Source: Duganella sp. sic0402 (lineage in GTDB: Bacteria > Pseudomonadota > Gammaproteobacteria > Burkholderiales > Burkholderiaceae_D). From it: a DNA stretch of 64,000 bases. A model generated the notes under the pieces. The model was not told the DNA's origin and did not search any database. It was given only the letters and a program-made list of their open reading frames with translations. Positions 8,132-18,041 of the stretch are shown one piece after another. How positions within the stretch are numbered: position 1 is the stretch's first letter; the number at the start of each line of letters is the position of its first letter. The position numbers and the translations under genes were made by a program. The stretch is taken from contig NZ_JAHUWK010000002.1 of assembly GCF_019219065.1 (NCBI RefSeq), forward strand, positions 558,001 to 622,000, written 5' to 3'.

Positions 8132-9376
8132 TCAGCAGCCTTCCAGCGCGGTGCAGAAATCGTCGAGCAGGTCGTCGGTGTCTTCGATGCCGACCGAAAC
8201 GCGTATCAGCGATTCAGCGATGCCCATCGAAGCGCGGCGCTCGGCGCCCATCTCGAAGAAGATGGTGTGTGCCACAGGAATGATTAGCGTGCGGTTGTCG
8301 CCCAGATTCGATGCCGGGATCGCCAGCTTCAGGCGGTTGAGGAAATCGAAGCAGTCCAGACCGTCCTTCAGCTCAAAGCTCAGCAACGAGCCGTGGGCGC
8401 GGAACAGCTCGGCGCTGATGTGATGCTGCGGGTGCGACTTCAGTCCCGGATAGTAGACTGCGGCTACCCGCTCATCCTTCTCCAGCAGCTCGGCCAGCGC
8501 CAGTGCATTGGCGGTGGTGCGCTGCATCCGCAGCGCCAGCGTTTCGGCACCGACCGCGATATGGTGCGCGGCGTCCGGCGCCAGCGAGGAGCCGAAATCG
8601 CGCAGCGCCTTGGCGCGGATCTGCGCCAGCCCCCATTGCAGCGGCGCAGCTTTTTTGTAGTTCTCGTAGATGTTCGGGAACTGCTTCCAGTCGTAAGCGC
8701 CGGTATCGGTGATGCTGCCGCCCAGCGCATTGCCGTGGCCGCCGATCGACTTGGTCAGCGCGTTCACCACCAGACCGGCGTGCACCGACTTCGGCTGGAA
8801 CAGATACGGCGTGGTCATGGTGTTGTCCACCACATACAGAATGCCGCGCGCCTTGCACAGTTCGCCAATACGCTTCAAGTCCGCCACTTGCGTGCGCGGA
8901 TTGGCGATGGTTTCGACAAACACCACACGGGTGCTGTCGGTGATCGCCGCCTCGACGTTGGCGACATCGGTGGCGTCCACGAAGGACACGCCGACACCCT
9001 GGCTCATGGCGGTCTGCCACAGACTATTGGTGTTACCGAACAGGAAGGACGACGACACCACATGGTCGCCGGTGCGCAGCAGCGCCTGCACCACGGCGCC
9101 AATCGCGCCCATGCCGGTGGCGAAGCAGATCGTGCCGACGCCCTGCTCCATCTTGTTGACCTTCTCTTCCAGCGCCGAAATGGTCGGATTGCCCTGGCGG
9201 CCATAGCGGAAGCCCGGCTCCTTGCCCTGGAATACCGACGCCAGCTGGCGCGCATCGGCATAGCCGAACGCTACCGAAGTGTGGATAGGCTTGTGCAGCG
9301 AGCCGTGCTCAATGGCCTTCTGGCGGTCGCCGTGCAGGATGGTGGTGGTGAAACCGTAGTGCTTTTTTTCGCTCAT
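8132..9376 (-). CDS. Cys/Met metabolism PLP-dependent enzyme (cystathionine gamma-synthase / O-succinylhomoserine sulfhydrylase family)
   Basis: The product has 414 residues. It is a fold-type I PLP enzyme with the family's RYGRQGNPTISALEEKV, the active-site aspartate in VVDNTMTTPYLF, and the cofactor lysine K209 in NALTKSIGGHG. It adds a sulfur nucleophile to, or removes one from, an activated homoserine. Position after purF is where many betaproteobacteria carry metZ, so O-succinylhomoserine sulfhydrylase is a fair guess. The sequence departs from textbook MetZ enough that I leave the symbol empty. Only two bases separate it from purF. Confidence 0.85.
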   Translation of the reverse strand: MSEKKHYGFTTTILHGDRQKAIEHGSLHKPIHTSVAFGYADARQLASVFQGKEPGFRYGRQGNPTISALEEKVNKMEQGVGTICFATGMGAIGAVVQALLRTGDHVVSSSFLFGNTNSLWQTAMSQGVGVSFVDATDVANVEAAITDSTRVVFVETIANPRTQVADLKRIGELCKARGILYVVDNTMTTPYLFQPKSVHAGLVVNALTKSIGGHGNALGGSITDTGAYDWKQFPNIYENYKKAAPLQWGLAQIRAKALRDFGSSLAPDAAHHIAVGAETLALRMQRTTANALALAELLEKDERVAAVYYPGLKSHPQHHISAELFRAHGSLLSFELKDGLDCFDFLNRLKLAIPASNLGDNRTLIIPVAHTIFFEMGAERRASMGIAESLIRVSVGIEDTDDLLDDFCTALEGC

Positions 9377-9378
9377 GG

Positions 9379-10905
9379 TTACGCTTCGGTAGCGGCCAGG
9401 TTCAGGTTCAGCTGCGAACGGCCAGCGTCTTCCGGCGCAGCAGCCTTGGTCGGGTGATGACGCTCGTACTCCAGCTTATCGAGGTACTCGCGGGTCACGT
9501 CGCCGGTGACATACACGCCGTCGAAGCAAGAAGCCTCAAAGTTCTGCAGCGCCGGATTGACGTCGGAGATGGCGCGTTTCAGCGCGTCGATATCCTGGTA
9601 CACCAGCGCATCGGCGGTGATCTCGCGGCACACTTCTTCCACCGTGCGGCCGTGGGCGATCAGCTCGTCGCGGGTTGGCATGTCGATGCCGTACACGTTC
9701 GGGTAGATCACCGGTGGCGCGGCCGAGGCGAAGATCACCTTGGTGGCGCCGGAATCGCGCGCCATCTGCACGATTTCGCGGCTGGTGGTGCCGCGCACGA
9801 TGGAGTCATCCACCAGCAGCACCACTTTGCCCTTGAACTCGTCAGGGATCGCATTCAGTTTCTGGCGCACCGATTTCTTGCGCGCGGCCTGGCCAGGCAT
9901 GATGAAGGTACGGCCGATGTAGCGGTTCTTGATGAAGCCTTCGCGGTACTCAACGTTCAGCGCCAGCGCCAGCTGGATTGCCGCCGGGCGCGACGAATCC
10001 GGAATCGGCATCACCACGTCGATCTTCATGTCCTTCAGTTCGCGCTTGATCTTCTCGGCCAGATACTCGCCCATTTTCAGACGGGTAGCGTACACCGAAG
10101 CGCCGTCGATCACCGAGTCCGGACGTGCCAGGTAGACGAATTCAAACACGCATGGATTCAGCGATGGATTGTCGGCGCACTGGCGCGCGTGCAGTTGCTT
10201 GTCGTTGTCGATGAACACTGCTTCGCCCGGCGCGATGTCGCGCACGAAGCGGAAGCCCATGCCTTCCAGCGCCACCGATTCCGAAGCGATCAGGTATTCG
10301 ACGCCATCGGCGCTTTCATTGATACCCAGGCACAGCGGGCGAATGCCGAACGGATCGCGGAAAGCCAGCAGGCCGACACCGGCAATCTGCGCCACGGCAG
10401 CGTAGCCGCCGCGTACACGGCGATGCAGCACGGTAACCGCGTTGAAGATGGTATTGGCGTCGATTGAGATGCCGACCGTGGCTTTTTCAATTTCGTGCGC
10501 CAGCACGTTCAGCAGCACTTCCGAATCGGAGTCGGTGTTGATGTGGCGGCGGTCGTTCTCGAACATCTCTTTCTTGAGCTGTTCCCAGTTGGTCAGGTTG
10601 CCGTTGTGCGCCAGCGTGATGCCGAACGGCGCATTGACGTAGAACGGCTGCGCTTCTTCTTCGCTCGACGAGCCGGCGGTTGGGTAGCGGCAGTGGCCGA
10701 TACCGGAGTTGCCTTGCAGCGTACGCATATTACGGGTACGGAACACGTCGCGTACCAGGCCGTTGGCCTTGTGCATGGCGAACATGCTGCTGTGATTGGT
10801 CGCGATACCCGCCGCATCCTGGCCGCGATGTTGCAACAGCAACAAGGCGTCATACAGCATTTGGTTGACAGGTTGATGGGAAACGACGCCGACAATGCCA
10901 CACAT
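9379..10905 (-). CDS. purF: Amidophosphoribosyltransferase
   Basis: The product has 508 residues. It makes phosphoribosylamine from PRPP and glutamine, the first step of purine synthesis. The N-terminal nucleophile is C2 (MCGIVGVV). The glutaminase domain shows LLQHRGQDAAGI, GIGHCRYPT and AHNGNLTN. The phosphoribosyltransferase domain has the PRPP loop KVVLLVDDSIVRGTTSREIV. It lies 38 bases after cvpA, as in E. coli. Confidence 0.97.
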   Translation of the reverse strand: MCGIVGVVSHQPVNQMLYDALLLLQHRGQDAAGIATNHSSMFAMHKANGLVRDVFRTRNMRTLQGNSGIGHCRYPTAGSSSEEEAQPFYVNAPFGITLAHNGNLTNWEQLKKEMFENDRRHINTDSDSEVLLNVLAHEIEKATVGISIDANTIFNAVTVLHRRVRGGYAAVAQIAGVGLLAFRDPFGIRPLCLGINESADGVEYLIASESVALEGMGFRFVRDIAPGEAVFIDNDKQLHARQCADNPSLNPCVFEFVYLARPDSVIDGASVYATRLKMGEYLAEKIKRELKDMKIDVVMPIPDSSRPAAIQLALALNVEYREGFIKNRYIGRTFIMPGQAARKKSVRQKLNAIPDEFKGKVVLLVDDSIVRGTTSREIVQMARDSGATKVIFASAAPPVIYPNVYGIDMPTRDELIAHGRTVEEVCREITADALVYQDIDALKRAISDVNPALQNFEASCFDGVYVTGDVTREYLDKLEYERHHPTKAAAPEDAGRSQLNLNLAATEA

Positions 10906-10943
10906 GATGATGCTCCTGGACAGGTACTACAGATTTAAAGAAT

Positions 10944-11432
10944 TCAAAAATTCACATGCTGCGCCATTGCAGCAGGAAGCAACGGTTTGACCATGCGTAC
11001 GCCTTGCTCGGCATAAGGGCTCAACATCGCCTGCTTCCACAAATCCTGTTGCGGCAGCGAGGTCATCCCACTCAAGATGACGGCTGCCAGCACAATTACA
11101 AGCCCGCGTGCGACGCCGAACACGGCGCCCAGCACACGGTCGATGAAGCTCAGGCCGCCCGCATCCAGCAAGGCGTCCAGCGCCAGCGACAACAGGCCCA
11201 TTAAAATCCGCGCGCCAATGAACAGCGCGATAAAGGCGACGATCAGCCGCAGCACCTCGCCCGGCACGGCCTCCGGCAGCATCTGCGCCAGCGGCGCGGC
11301 GTAGGCGTTGGCGGCCACGAAGGCGATGATCCAGCTCAGCACCGACAGCACTTCCTTCACCAGTCCGCGCACCAGTCCGATAATGACCGAGGTGACCATG
11401 ACAAAGATCACCAGGTAGTCAAAAACCGTCAC
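10944..11432 (-). CDS. cvpA: CvpA family membrane protein
   Basis: The product has 162 residues, starts at GTG 11432, and has four membrane segments (about 3-22, 28-46, 62-85, 101-122). It belongs to the CvpA family, named for colicin V production and linked in other bacteria to envelope integrity. It sits between the SPOR-domain gene and purF, the conserved place. The start lies one base after the dedD stop. Confidence 0.93.
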   Translation of the reverse strand: MTVFDYLVIFVMVTSVIIGLVRGLVKEVLSVLSWIIAFVAANAYAAPLAQMLPEAVPGEVLRLIVAFIALFIGARILMGLLSLALDALLDAGGLSFIDRVLGAVFGVARGLVIVLAAVILSGMTSLPQQDLWKQAMLSPYAEQGVRMVKPLLPAAMAQHVNF

Positions 11433-11433
11433 G

Positions 11434-12441
11434 TCAGACAGTTTCCAGGCGGCCGTCCAGGCCGATGCTGCTCAACTTGGCCTTGACCTTCTCCGCCTCT
11501 TCCTTGCTGCTGAACGGGCCGACGCGCACGCGGGTAATGCCGGACGCGGTTTTCTGCGTGAAGGTGCTGATGCCGGCGCCTTTCAGCCTGGTGCGCAGTT
11601 CGTCGACCTTGGCCTGGTCGCTCAGCGCGGCCACCTGCAGCACGAATTTCTCGGCCGATGGGGCGGCAGCAGGCTTGCCCTCCAGGATGGCCAGCGCGCG
11701 CGCATCTTCATTCTTGGCGGCTGGCTTCGCTTCAGCCGGCTTTTCAGCGGCCTTGGCCTTGGCTTCAGCCAGTTTGCGCTCGGCTTCCTGCTTTTCGGCT
11801 TTCAGCCTGGCTTCGGCTTTGGCCTCGGCCAGCTTGCGTTCCTGTTCCTGCTTGTGTTCGGCTTCGAGGCGGGCTTTTTGCTCGCGCTCGGCCTTGGCGT
11901 CCGCCCTGGCTTTGGCATCCGCTTCCGCCTTGGCTTCGGCCTTGAGGTCAGCCTTGGTGGTGTCGATGGCTGCCACCACCGGTGCGGCGGCAGCGGGCGA
12001 TGGCGATGGCGATGGCTTGGCGGACGGCTTCACGTCTTCGACGATCTCTTCGCGGCTGTCCAGCGCGGCGTTGGCGGCGACCGTTGCGGCGGAGGAAGGC
12101 GCAGGTGCAGCGTCAGCCAGCGGTTTGTCCTTGGCTGGAATCTTGATTTCGATGTCGGACGATAGCGGCTTCGGCTCGGAGTCGAGCAGCATCGGTAAAC
12201 CAACGGCGACGCCCAGCGCCAGCATGATGGCGCCAACCAGGCGGCGGCGCGCGCGTTTCTTTTCCGGCAACACCGGATCATCATCTTCGCGGTCGCGCGT
12301 GCGGCGCTTGGGACCGTCAGCCGACGAGGCGCGCTTGGAGCGGGCGCGCTCCGACATCGCCTGGTCATCTGCGCTGGTGTAATAGCCGCTGTCTTGACCA
12401 GCGTCTTGCTTGTTTTTACCGGATTTCGAGAACAAGCCCAT
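11434..12441 (-). CDS. dedD: SPOR-domain cell division protein, DedD-like
   Basis: The product has 335 residues from the ATG at 12441 (MGLFSKSGKN). An ATG at 12498 would overlap folC. The order is a charged cytoplasmic head (1-66), one membrane segment (67-86, AIMLALGVAVGLPMLL), a long periplasmic stretch of Lys/Glu/Ala repeats (about 150-245) predicted to be a single helix or coiled coil, and a C-terminal SPOR domain (about 260-335, FVLQVAALSDQAKVDELR and TRVRVGPFSSKEEAEKV). SPOR domains bind septal peptidoglycan stripped of stem peptides. The Lys/Glu-rich spacer is of a kind that varies in length among relatives. Confidence 0.88.
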   Translation of the reverse strand: MGLFSKSGKNKQDAGQDSGYYTSADDQAMSERARSKRASSADGPKRRTRDREDDDPVLPEKKRARRRLVGAIMLALGVAVGLPMLLDSEPKPLSSDIEIKIPAKDKPLADAAPAPSSAATVAANAALDSREEIVEDVKPSAKPSPSPSPAAAAPVVAAIDTTKADLKAEAKAEADAKARADAKAEREQKARLEAEHKQEQERKLAEAKAEARLKAEKQEAERKLAEAKAKAAEKPAEAKPAAKNEDARALAILEGKPAAAPSAEKFVLQVAALSDQAKVDELRTRLKGAGISTFTQKTASGITRVRVGPFSSKEEAEKVKAKLSSIGLDGRLETV

Positions 12442-12463
12442 GCGTGATTTCAGTCCTGTGCGT

Positions 12464-13753
12464 TCAGTGGAGTGAGGATTTTCGCGCCGCCATGACACCG
12501 GCGACGGTCAGGAAAGATCCAAAGACCACAATTCTATCATCCTCACCGGCCCGGCTGATGGCATTTGCGTACGCGGCAGCGGGATCATCGAACACGTTGA
12601 TGCTGCGCTCGTCGCGCTCCGGCTGCACCAGCTGCACCTTGGCTGCCAGTTCCGAGGCGCTGGCCGAGCGCGGCGACGGCAGTGTCGCCAGGCACCAGTG
12701 ATCGACGTGCTCGGCCATGGCGGCGATCACGCCGTCGATATCCTTGTCATGCATCGAACCGAACACCGCGTAGGTGTAGCGGTGGAAGCCCATATTGCCG
12801 AGGTTCTGGTTCAGCGCGGCGGCGGCGTGCGGATTGTGCGCCACGTCGAGGATGATGGTCGGGCGGCCCGGCAGCACCTGGAAACGGCCCGGCAATTCCA
12901 CCGTCACCAGGCCGGTGCGCACTTCCTGCGCACCGATCGGCAATTCCAGTTTCAGCGCCTCCAGCGCGGCCAGCGCGGCGCAGGCGTTGAGGATCTGGTT
13001 GGCGCCGCGCAGGCTTGGATAGGCCAGCGAATTGCGGCGCTGGCTGCGGCCGCCGTAGCTCCACTGCTGCTTGTCGCCGGAGTAATTGAAATCGCGGCCC
13101 ATCAGCCACAGGTCAGCGCCGATGGCTTCGGCGTGGTCGATCAGCGCCTGCGGCGGCACCGGATCGGAGCAGATCGCGGTTTTGCCCGGACGGAAGATAC
13201 CGGCCTTCTCAAAGCCGATCTTCTCGCGGGTGTCGCCCAGGTAATCGGTATGGTCGATATCGACGCTGGTGACGATGGAGACGTCGGCGTCAACGATGTT
13301 GACCGCGTCCAGGCGGCCGCCCAGGCCCACTTCCAGGATCACCACGTCCATGCTGGCTTGCGACAGCAGTTTCATGATGGCCAGGGTGGTGAATTCAAAA
13401 TACGTCAACGCGGTATCGCCGCGCGCCGCTTCGACCTCGTTGAAGGCTTGCACCAGCGTCTCGTCGCTAGCCATGTCGCCGTTGACGCGGGCGCGTTCGT
13501 TAAAGTCGAGGAAGTGCGGCTTGATGTACAGGCCGACCTTGTAGCCGGCGCGCATCAGAATCGATTCCAGCATGGCGCAGGTCGACCCTTTGCCGTTGGT
13601 GCCGGCCACCATGATGACCGGGCAGCTGAAACTCAGCTGCAAACGTTCCTTGACGGCGAGAACGCGGTCCAGGCCCATGTTGATGACAGTTTCGGCGTGG
13701 CGCGATTCAAGCAGCGCAAGCCAGGCGGGCAAAGTAGTTGGGAGGTTCGACAT
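12464..13753 (-). CDS. folC: Bifunctional folylpolyglutamate synthase / dihydrofolate synthase
   Basis: The product has 429 residues. It is a Mur-ligase relative that adds glutamate to dihydropteroate and then to folates. The P-loop is GTNGKGSTCA (51-60). The family motif DAVNIVDADVSIVTSVDIDHTDYLGDTREKIGFEKAGIFR follows, then the ligase domain with ILDVAHNPHAAAAL. It lies between accD and dedD, the standard betaproteobacterial place. Confidence 0.96.
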   Translation of the reverse strand: MSNLPTTLPAWLALLESRHAETVINMGLDRVLAVKERLQLSFSCPVIMVAGTNGKGSTCAMLESILMRAGYKVGLYIKPHFLDFNERARVNGDMASDETLVQAFNEVEAARGDTALTYFEFTTLAIMKLLSQASMDVVILEVGLGGRLDAVNIVDADVSIVTSVDIDHTDYLGDTREKIGFEKAGIFRPGKTAICSDPVPPQALIDHAEAIGADLWLMGRDFNYSGDKQQWSYGGRSQRRNSLAYPSLRGANQILNACAALAALEALKLELPIGAQEVRTGLVTVELPGRFQVLPGRPTIILDVAHNPHAAAALNQNLGNMGFHRYTYAVFGSMHDKDIDGVIAAMAEHVDHWCLATLPSPRSASASELAAKVQLVQPERDERSINVFDDPAAAYANAISRAGEDDRIVVFGSFLTVAGVMAARKSSLH

Positions 13754-13773
13754 GGATGACTTCTGAAATGAAA

Positions 13774-13811
13774 ACGGCGCGCAGGCCGGATGATATCCGA
13801 TTGCGCGCCGT
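13774..13811 (-). terminator. Strong hairpin between accD and folC
   Basis: Ten-base arms ACGGCGCGCA and TGCGCGCCGT pair, with a second small palindrome (CGGAT/ATCCG) inside the loop. On the minus strand it is followed by a short T-run (TTTT within eight bases). It lies just after the accD stop and before folC, so it may end or weaken transcription into folC. Confidence 0.6.
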
Positions 13812-13833
13812 CGCGTGTAGCGGTAGCCCGATC

Positions 13834-14706
13834 TTAGGCCAGCACTTCCACTGGCTGATTTTGCAACAGTGCCAGCAGGCGGGCGATTTCTTCGCGCATC
13901 TTGCGGCGGTCAACAATCATGTCGACTGCGCCCTTCTGCACCAGGAACTCGGCGCGCTGGAAGCCTTCCGGCAGTTTTTCGCGGACGGTATTCTCGATCA
14001 CGCGCGGGCCGGCAAAGCCGATCAGCGCTTTCGGTTCAGCGATCACCACGTCACCCATGAAGGCGAACGAAGCAGACACGCCGCCCATGGTCGGATCGGT
14101 CAGCACGCTGATGAATGGCAGTTTCTTATCCGACAACTTGGTCAGCATGGCGGTGGTCTTGGCCATCTGCATCAGCGACAGCAGGCCTTCTTGCATACGC
14201 GCGCCGCCGGTGGCGGTGATGCAAATGAACGGCACTTTTTGTTCCAGCGCAACCTGGGCGCCGCGCACGAAGCGCTCGCCGACCACGGACCCCATCGAGC
14301 CGCCCATGAATTCGAATTCAAAGCACGCCACCACGGCCGGCAGGCTCATGATGGAGCCGCCCATAACGATCAGCGCATCGGTTTCGCCGGTGGCTTCCAT
14401 CGCTTGCTTGAGACGGTCTGGGTATTTCTTGCTGTCTTTAAACTTCAGCGTATCGACTGGCAGCGTGTCCATGCCGATTTCGTAGCGGCCGCCGGCGTCG
14501 AACAGGCTGTCGAGGCGTTCGCGGGCGCGGATGCGCATATGGTGGTCGCATTTCGGGCAAACATGCAGATTCGACTCCAGGTCGGTGCGGTACAGCACGG
14601 CTTCGCACGACGGGCATTTGACCCACAGGCCTTCCGGCATGGTCTTGCGGGCGCCGGCGTCGGAACGCTGGATACGTGGGGGCAGCAGTTTTTCCAACCA
14701 ACTCAT
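13834..14706 (-). CDS. accD: Acetyl-CoA carboxylase carboxyltransferase subunit beta
   Basis: The product has 290 residues. With AccA it moves the carboxyl group from biotin carrier to acetyl-CoA, making malonyl-CoA for fatty acids. The N-terminal four-cysteine zinc ribbon uses C31, C34, C50 and C53. The crotonase-like core shows [17 protein letters not shown] and [31 protein letters not shown]. It follows trpA after a short inserted segment. Confidence 0.97.
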   Translation of the reverse strand: MSWLEKLLPPRIQRSDAGARKTMPEGLWVKCPSCEAVLYRTDLESNLHVCPKCDHHMRIRARERLDSLFDAGGRYEIGMDTLPVDTLKFKDSKKYPDRLKQAMEATGETDALIVMGGSIMSLPAVVACFEFEFMGGSMGSVVGERFVRGAQVALEQKVPFICITATGGARMQEGLLSLMQMAKTTAMLTKLSDKKLPFISVLTDPTMGGVSASFAFMGDVVIAEPKALIGFAGPRVIENTVREKLPEGFQRAEFLVQKGAVDMIVDRRKMREEIARLLALLQNQPVEVLA

Positions 14707-14783
14707 AAATTCTCCTTGCAGCTAACTCGTGGCCCGAAGTGTAGCCGTTTCTCGCCCCCCTGTCGAACTTTAGAGGAAATCCA

Positions 14784-15047
14784 CTACCCCTCCAGAGGGA
14801 GCTTCCCCTCCGCTTCCAGCGATTTCCTCAAGGCTTCACGTTTTTTCAGAGTAAGAATGCCAAGATTGGCTTTATAACCAGATCCCGCCATGTGCCTAAG
14901 ATACCGCGATATCATATTTTCGGCCGAAATCCCGTAAGGCTCGGCCATCTTCTCGAAATATTTCAAGGACCTACAATCCAGACGAAAAGTTATCTCTTTA
15001 CTCAGGCGTTCAAAGTAAGGATTTGGCCCCCATTCAGACTCGTTCAT
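14784..15047 (-). CDS. BrnA-like antitoxin, probably orphaned
   Basis: The product has 87 residues. Its core, KEITFRLDCRSLKYFEKMAEPYGISAENMISRYLRHMA (residues 17-54), follows the BrnA ribbon-helix-helix pattern ITIRLD..VLEYF...A......LIN.YLR. BrnA binds DNA as a dimer and neutralises the BrnT ribonuclease. The ATG comes one base after the TGA of a decayed brnT frame. The residues after 60 are Lys-rich and not assigned. Composition is AT-richer than its neighbours, which suggests transfer. It interrupts an otherwise conserved trpA-accD junction. Confidence 0.6.
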   Translation of the reverse strand: MNESEWGPNPYFERLSKEITFRLDCRSLKYFEKMAEPYGISAENMISRYLRHMAGSGYKANLGILTLKKREALRKSLEAEGKLPLEG

Positions 15048-15048
15048 A

Positions 15049-15260
15049 TCACCCTTCTTTCAGATAATGAATTTCATCACTTTGCAAGCGCGCCTTGTCG
15101 CTAACACCAAGCTGAAAATATCGGTCTTCGACAGCCGAATGATGAAAGTCAAACCTCAACACGCCATCTGGGTCATCAAAGACCGTGGATGCCTCATCAA
15201 AACTGACGCCATGCTGCGTAGATTGACTTTAGCTTTGCGGGCATCCCAGGTGAAGCGCAC
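15049..15260 (-). pseudogene. Decayed brnT toxin gene (frameshift and internal deletion)
   Basis: From GTG 15260, with GGGAG five bases before it, the frame reads VRFTWDARKAKVNLR, the BrnT N-terminus. It then goes wrong. In the next frame the text continues QHGVSFDEASTVFDDPDG and, further on, EDRYFQLGVSDKARL, the BrnT core. One base appears to be lost near 15215. After KARL the family's usual VVVH...IRIISARKA stretch is missing, and the frame ends QSDEIHYLKEG at TGA 15049. The product should be inactive. The brnA-like gene follows directly. Confidence 0.65.
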
Positions 15261-15329
15261 GACCGCTCCCTTTCAACATAGCGAGTACTTAACTATGTAT
15301 CAAGGTGAGCAGTCGGGATTTGATGGACG

Positions 15330-16127
15330 TCAGGCGTCGAGGGCGGTGCGGATGGAGGTGGTGAAGGCTTGCACGGCGGCGACTGCGCCGTCTTTGCCGG
15401 CGGTTTCGATTTCCTGGATGATGCGGCTGCCGATGACGACGGCGTCGGCCACCTCGGCCACAGCGCGCGCGGTGGCGCCGTCGCGGATGCCGAAGCCAAC
15501 GCCTACCGGCAGTTTGACATGCTTGCGGATGGCTTGCAGGCGCTTGGCCACGTCCGCCACATCAATATTGCCAGCGCCCGTCACGCCTTTCAGCGAGACG
15601 TAGTAGCTAAAGCCGCCGCCAACCTTGGCCACCTGCTCGATGCGCTGCTCGGTCGAAGTCGGCGCCAGCAGGAAGATCAGGTCCAGCTCGGCCGCGCGCA
15701 TGGCGGCGGCAAACTCTTCGCACTCTTCCGGCGGATAGTCGACCACAATCGCGCCATCCGCGCCCACGGCCACCGATTGCTCGATGAAGGCCTTGGCGCC
15801 GATGCGCTCGATCGGATTGGCATAGCCCATCAGCACCACCGGCGTGGTCTGGTTGGTCTTGCGAAACTCGGCCACGTAGCCAAACACATCCTTGATGCCA
15901 ACGCCATTGGCCAGCGCGCGCTCGCAAGCGCGCTGAATCACCGGGCCTTCAGCCATCGGATCGGAAAACGGCACGCCCAGCTCGATGATGTCGGCGCCGC
16001 CGGCCACCAGGGCATGCATCAGCGGCACGGTCGATTCACGCCCCGGATCGCCGGCGGTGATGAAAGTAACGAGCGCGGTCTTGTGTTGCGCTTTCAAAGC
16101 GCTGAAGGTTGCTGCAATTTTGGACAT
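15330..16127 (-). CDS. trpA: Tryptophan synthase alpha chain
   Basis: The product has 265 residues. It splits indole-3-glycerol phosphate and passes indole to TrpB through a tunnel. The catalytic E49 lies in [13 protein letters not shown]. The second acidic position of E. coli (D60) is E60 here (MAEGP), a change the family allows. [29 protein letters not shown] is the phosphate-binding end of the barrel. It lies 11 bases after trpB. Confidence 0.97.
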   Translation of the reverse strand: MSKIAATFSALKAQHKTALVTFITAGDPGRESTVPLMHALVAGGADIIELGVPFSDPMAEGPVIQRACERALANGVGIKDVFGYVAEFRKTNQTTPVVLMGYANPIERIGAKAFIEQSVAVGADGAIVVDYPPEECEEFAAAMRAAELDLIFLLAPTSTEQRIEQVAKVGGGFSYYVSLKGVTGAGNIDVADVAKRLQAIRKHVKLPVGVGFGIRDGATARAVAEVADAVVIGSRIIQEIETAGKDGAVAAVQAFTTSIRTALDA

Positions 16128-16138
16128 TGTCGGTTTCC

Positions 16139-17359
16139 TTAGTTGAAGTTCAGACCCATACGCTCTGCGACCGTATGCATGTCCTTGTCACCACGGCCCG
16201 ACAGGTTGGCCAGTACAATTTTGTCTTTCGGCAGCGTGGCAGCCAGCTTGGCCGCGTAGGCCAAAGCATGCGACGACTCCAGCGCCGGAATGATGCCTTC
16301 GATATGGCAGCTATCGTGGAAGGCCTTCAACGCCTCCTCATCGGTAATCGATACGTACTCAGCGCGGCCGCTATCCTTCAAATAAGCATGCTCCGGCCCG
16401 ACGCCCGGATAATCCAGCCCCGCCGACACCGAATGCGTCTCGATGATCTGGCCATTCTCATCCTGCAGCAGATAAGTGCGGTTGCCATGCAACACGCCCG
16501 GATAGCCCTTGGTCAGCGAGGCCGCATGCTTATCGCCGTCCAGTCCTTCGCCGGCCGCTTCCACACCGATCAGCTTGACGGCCTTCTGGTCAATATACGG
16601 ATAGAAAATACCCATCGCGTTGGAACCGCCACCGATGCAGGCCACCACATAGTCCGGCTGGCGGCCAGTCATTTCAGGCATCTGCACCAGGCATTCCTCG
16701 CCGATCACCGACTGGAAGTCGCGCACCAGCATCGGATACGGATGCGGACCGGCCACGGTGCCGATGATGTAGAAGGTGTTCTCAATATTAGTGACCCAGT
16801 CGCGCATCGCTTCGTTCAATGCGTCCTTCAAGGTCTTGGAGCCAGACTCCACCGGCACCACGGTCGCGCCCAGCAACTTCATGCGGTAGACGTTCTGCGC
16901 CTGGCGCTTGACATCCTCGCTGCCCATGTACACCACGCACTCCAGGCCGAAACGCGCGCAGATAGTCGCGGTAGCCACGCCGTGCTGGCCAGCGCCAGTC
17001 TCGGCGATGATGCGCGGCTTGCCCATGCGCTTGGCCAGCAATGCCTGGCCGATGACGTTGTTGATCTTGTGTGCGCCGGTGTGGTTCAGGTCTTCGCGCT
17101 TGAAGTAAATCTGCGCGCCGCCGGCCAGCTCGGACCAGCGCTTGGCGTGATAAATCGGCGATGGACGGCCGACGAAGTGCTTCAGCTCGTAGCGGAACTC
17201 TTCGAGGAATTCAGGGTCTTTGCTGTACTTCGCATAGGCCTCGTTGAGTTCGGCCAGCGCGTAGGTCAGTGTTTCGGCGACAAAACTGCCGCCGTAGGGG
17301 CCAAAGTGACCTTTGGCGTCGGGAAGTTCATAATCCTGGGCGTGAAACAGGGGTTTCAT
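16139..17359 (-). CDS. trpB: Tryptophan synthase beta chain
   Basis: The product has 406 residues. This PLP enzyme joins indole and serine. The cofactor lysine is K98 in [11 protein letters not shown]. The phosphate loop is [10 protein letters not shown], and [10 protein letters not shown] precedes it. The start lies inside the end of trpF, an overlap of 32 bases, so translation is probably coupled. Confidence 0.98.
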   Translation of the reverse strand: MKPLFHAQDYELPDAKGHFGPYGGSFVAETLTYALAELNEAYAKYSKDPEFLEEFRYELKHFVGRPSPIYHAKRWSELAGGAQIYFKREDLNHTGAHKINNVIGQALLAKRMGKPRIIAETGAGQHGVATATICARFGLECVVYMGSEDVKRQAQNVYRMKLLGATVVPVESGSKTLKDALNEAMRDWVTNIENTFYIIGTVAGPHPYPMLVRDFQSVIGEECLVQMPEMTGRQPDYVVACIGGGSNAMGIFYPYIDQKAVKLIGVEAAGEGLDGDKHAASLTKGYPGVLHGNRTYLLQDENGQIIETHSVSAGLDYPGVGPEHAYLKDSGRAEYVSITDEEALKAFHDSCHIEGIIPALESSHALAYAAKLAATLPKDKIVLANLSGRGDKDMHTVAERMGLNFN

Positions 17360-18038
17360 GATGGGTTTGGCTTTCTAAAATGGCATCTCCGGCCCGCACC
17401 GCCGCAACAAAGTCGGCAATCTTGCGGGCATCCTTGATTCCCTTGGACGCTTCGACACCAGAGCTGATGTCCACTGCGTAGGGACGTACACCGGCCACCG
17501 CGTCAGTCGCGTTGTGTACGCTCAAGCCACCACTTAAAACGACCCGAGGCGCGAGATCTTTTGGAATGAGAGACCAATCAAAACCCTTTCCTGCGCCACC
17601 GTAGGCGTCCACATAGGTATCCAGCAACAGACTGGTGAACAAGGGACTGGCAGCGCGGTTTGCCTGCTCGTATTCTAGCAGTTCATCCGGGCGCGTGTCA
17701 GGTTTGACGCGGAACACCTTCATGAACTGTCGCCCTGCCGCTGCGCCGATGGCGGCGGCGTCCGCCACGCTTTCATCGCCATGCAATTGTATTAACGACA
17801 GCGGCGCCACGCCTACTGTCTGCGCCACCTGTTCCGGCGTGGCGTTGACGAACAGGCCCACCGTAGTGATGAACGGCGGCACGGCGCGCAGCAGTTCGGC
17901 GGCACGCTCCGGTGTCACATAACGCGGACTTTTCGGATAAAACACCAAGCCAATCGCATCCGCGCCGGCCGCTACGACAGCCTGTACATCTTCCTCGCGG
18001 GTCAGGCCGCAGATCTTGATACGGGTGCGCATAGTCAT
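17328..18038 (-). CDS. trpF: Phosphoribosylanthranilate isomerase
   Basis: The product has 236 residues. It performs an Amadori rearrangement in tryptophan synthesis. The general base is the cysteine in [13 protein letters not shown], and the general acid is the aspartate in [30 protein letters not shown] and [18 protein letters not shown] close the barrel. It starts three bases after truA and overlaps trpB at its end; the last 20 residues are an extra tail that forms the overlap. An ATG two codons in is an alternative start. Confidence 0.96.
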   Translation of the reverse strand: MTMRTRIKICGLTREEDVQAVVAAGADAIGLVFYPKSPRYVTPERAAELLRAVPPFITTVGLFVNATPEQVAQTVGVAPLSLIQLHGDESVADAAAIGAAAGRQFMKVFRVKPDTRPDELLEYEQANRAASPLFTSLLLDTYVDAYGGAGKGFDWSLIPKDLAPRVVLSGGLSVHNATDAVAGVRPYAVDISSGVEASKGIKDARKIADFVAAVRAGDAILESQTHHETPVSRPGL

Positions 18039-18041
18039 CCT

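Noticed and set aside
11700..11990. Lys/Glu/Ala repeats in the SPOR-domain gene, considered as a tandem DNA repeat
   Set aside because: The periodicity is in the protein (charged helix), not in exact DNA units, and such spacers are usual in this family.
15945..15950. TrpA E60 in place of the E. coli D60, first read as a damaged active site
   Set aside because: The TrpA family signature allows Asp or Glu at this position, and the rest of the enzyme is intact.
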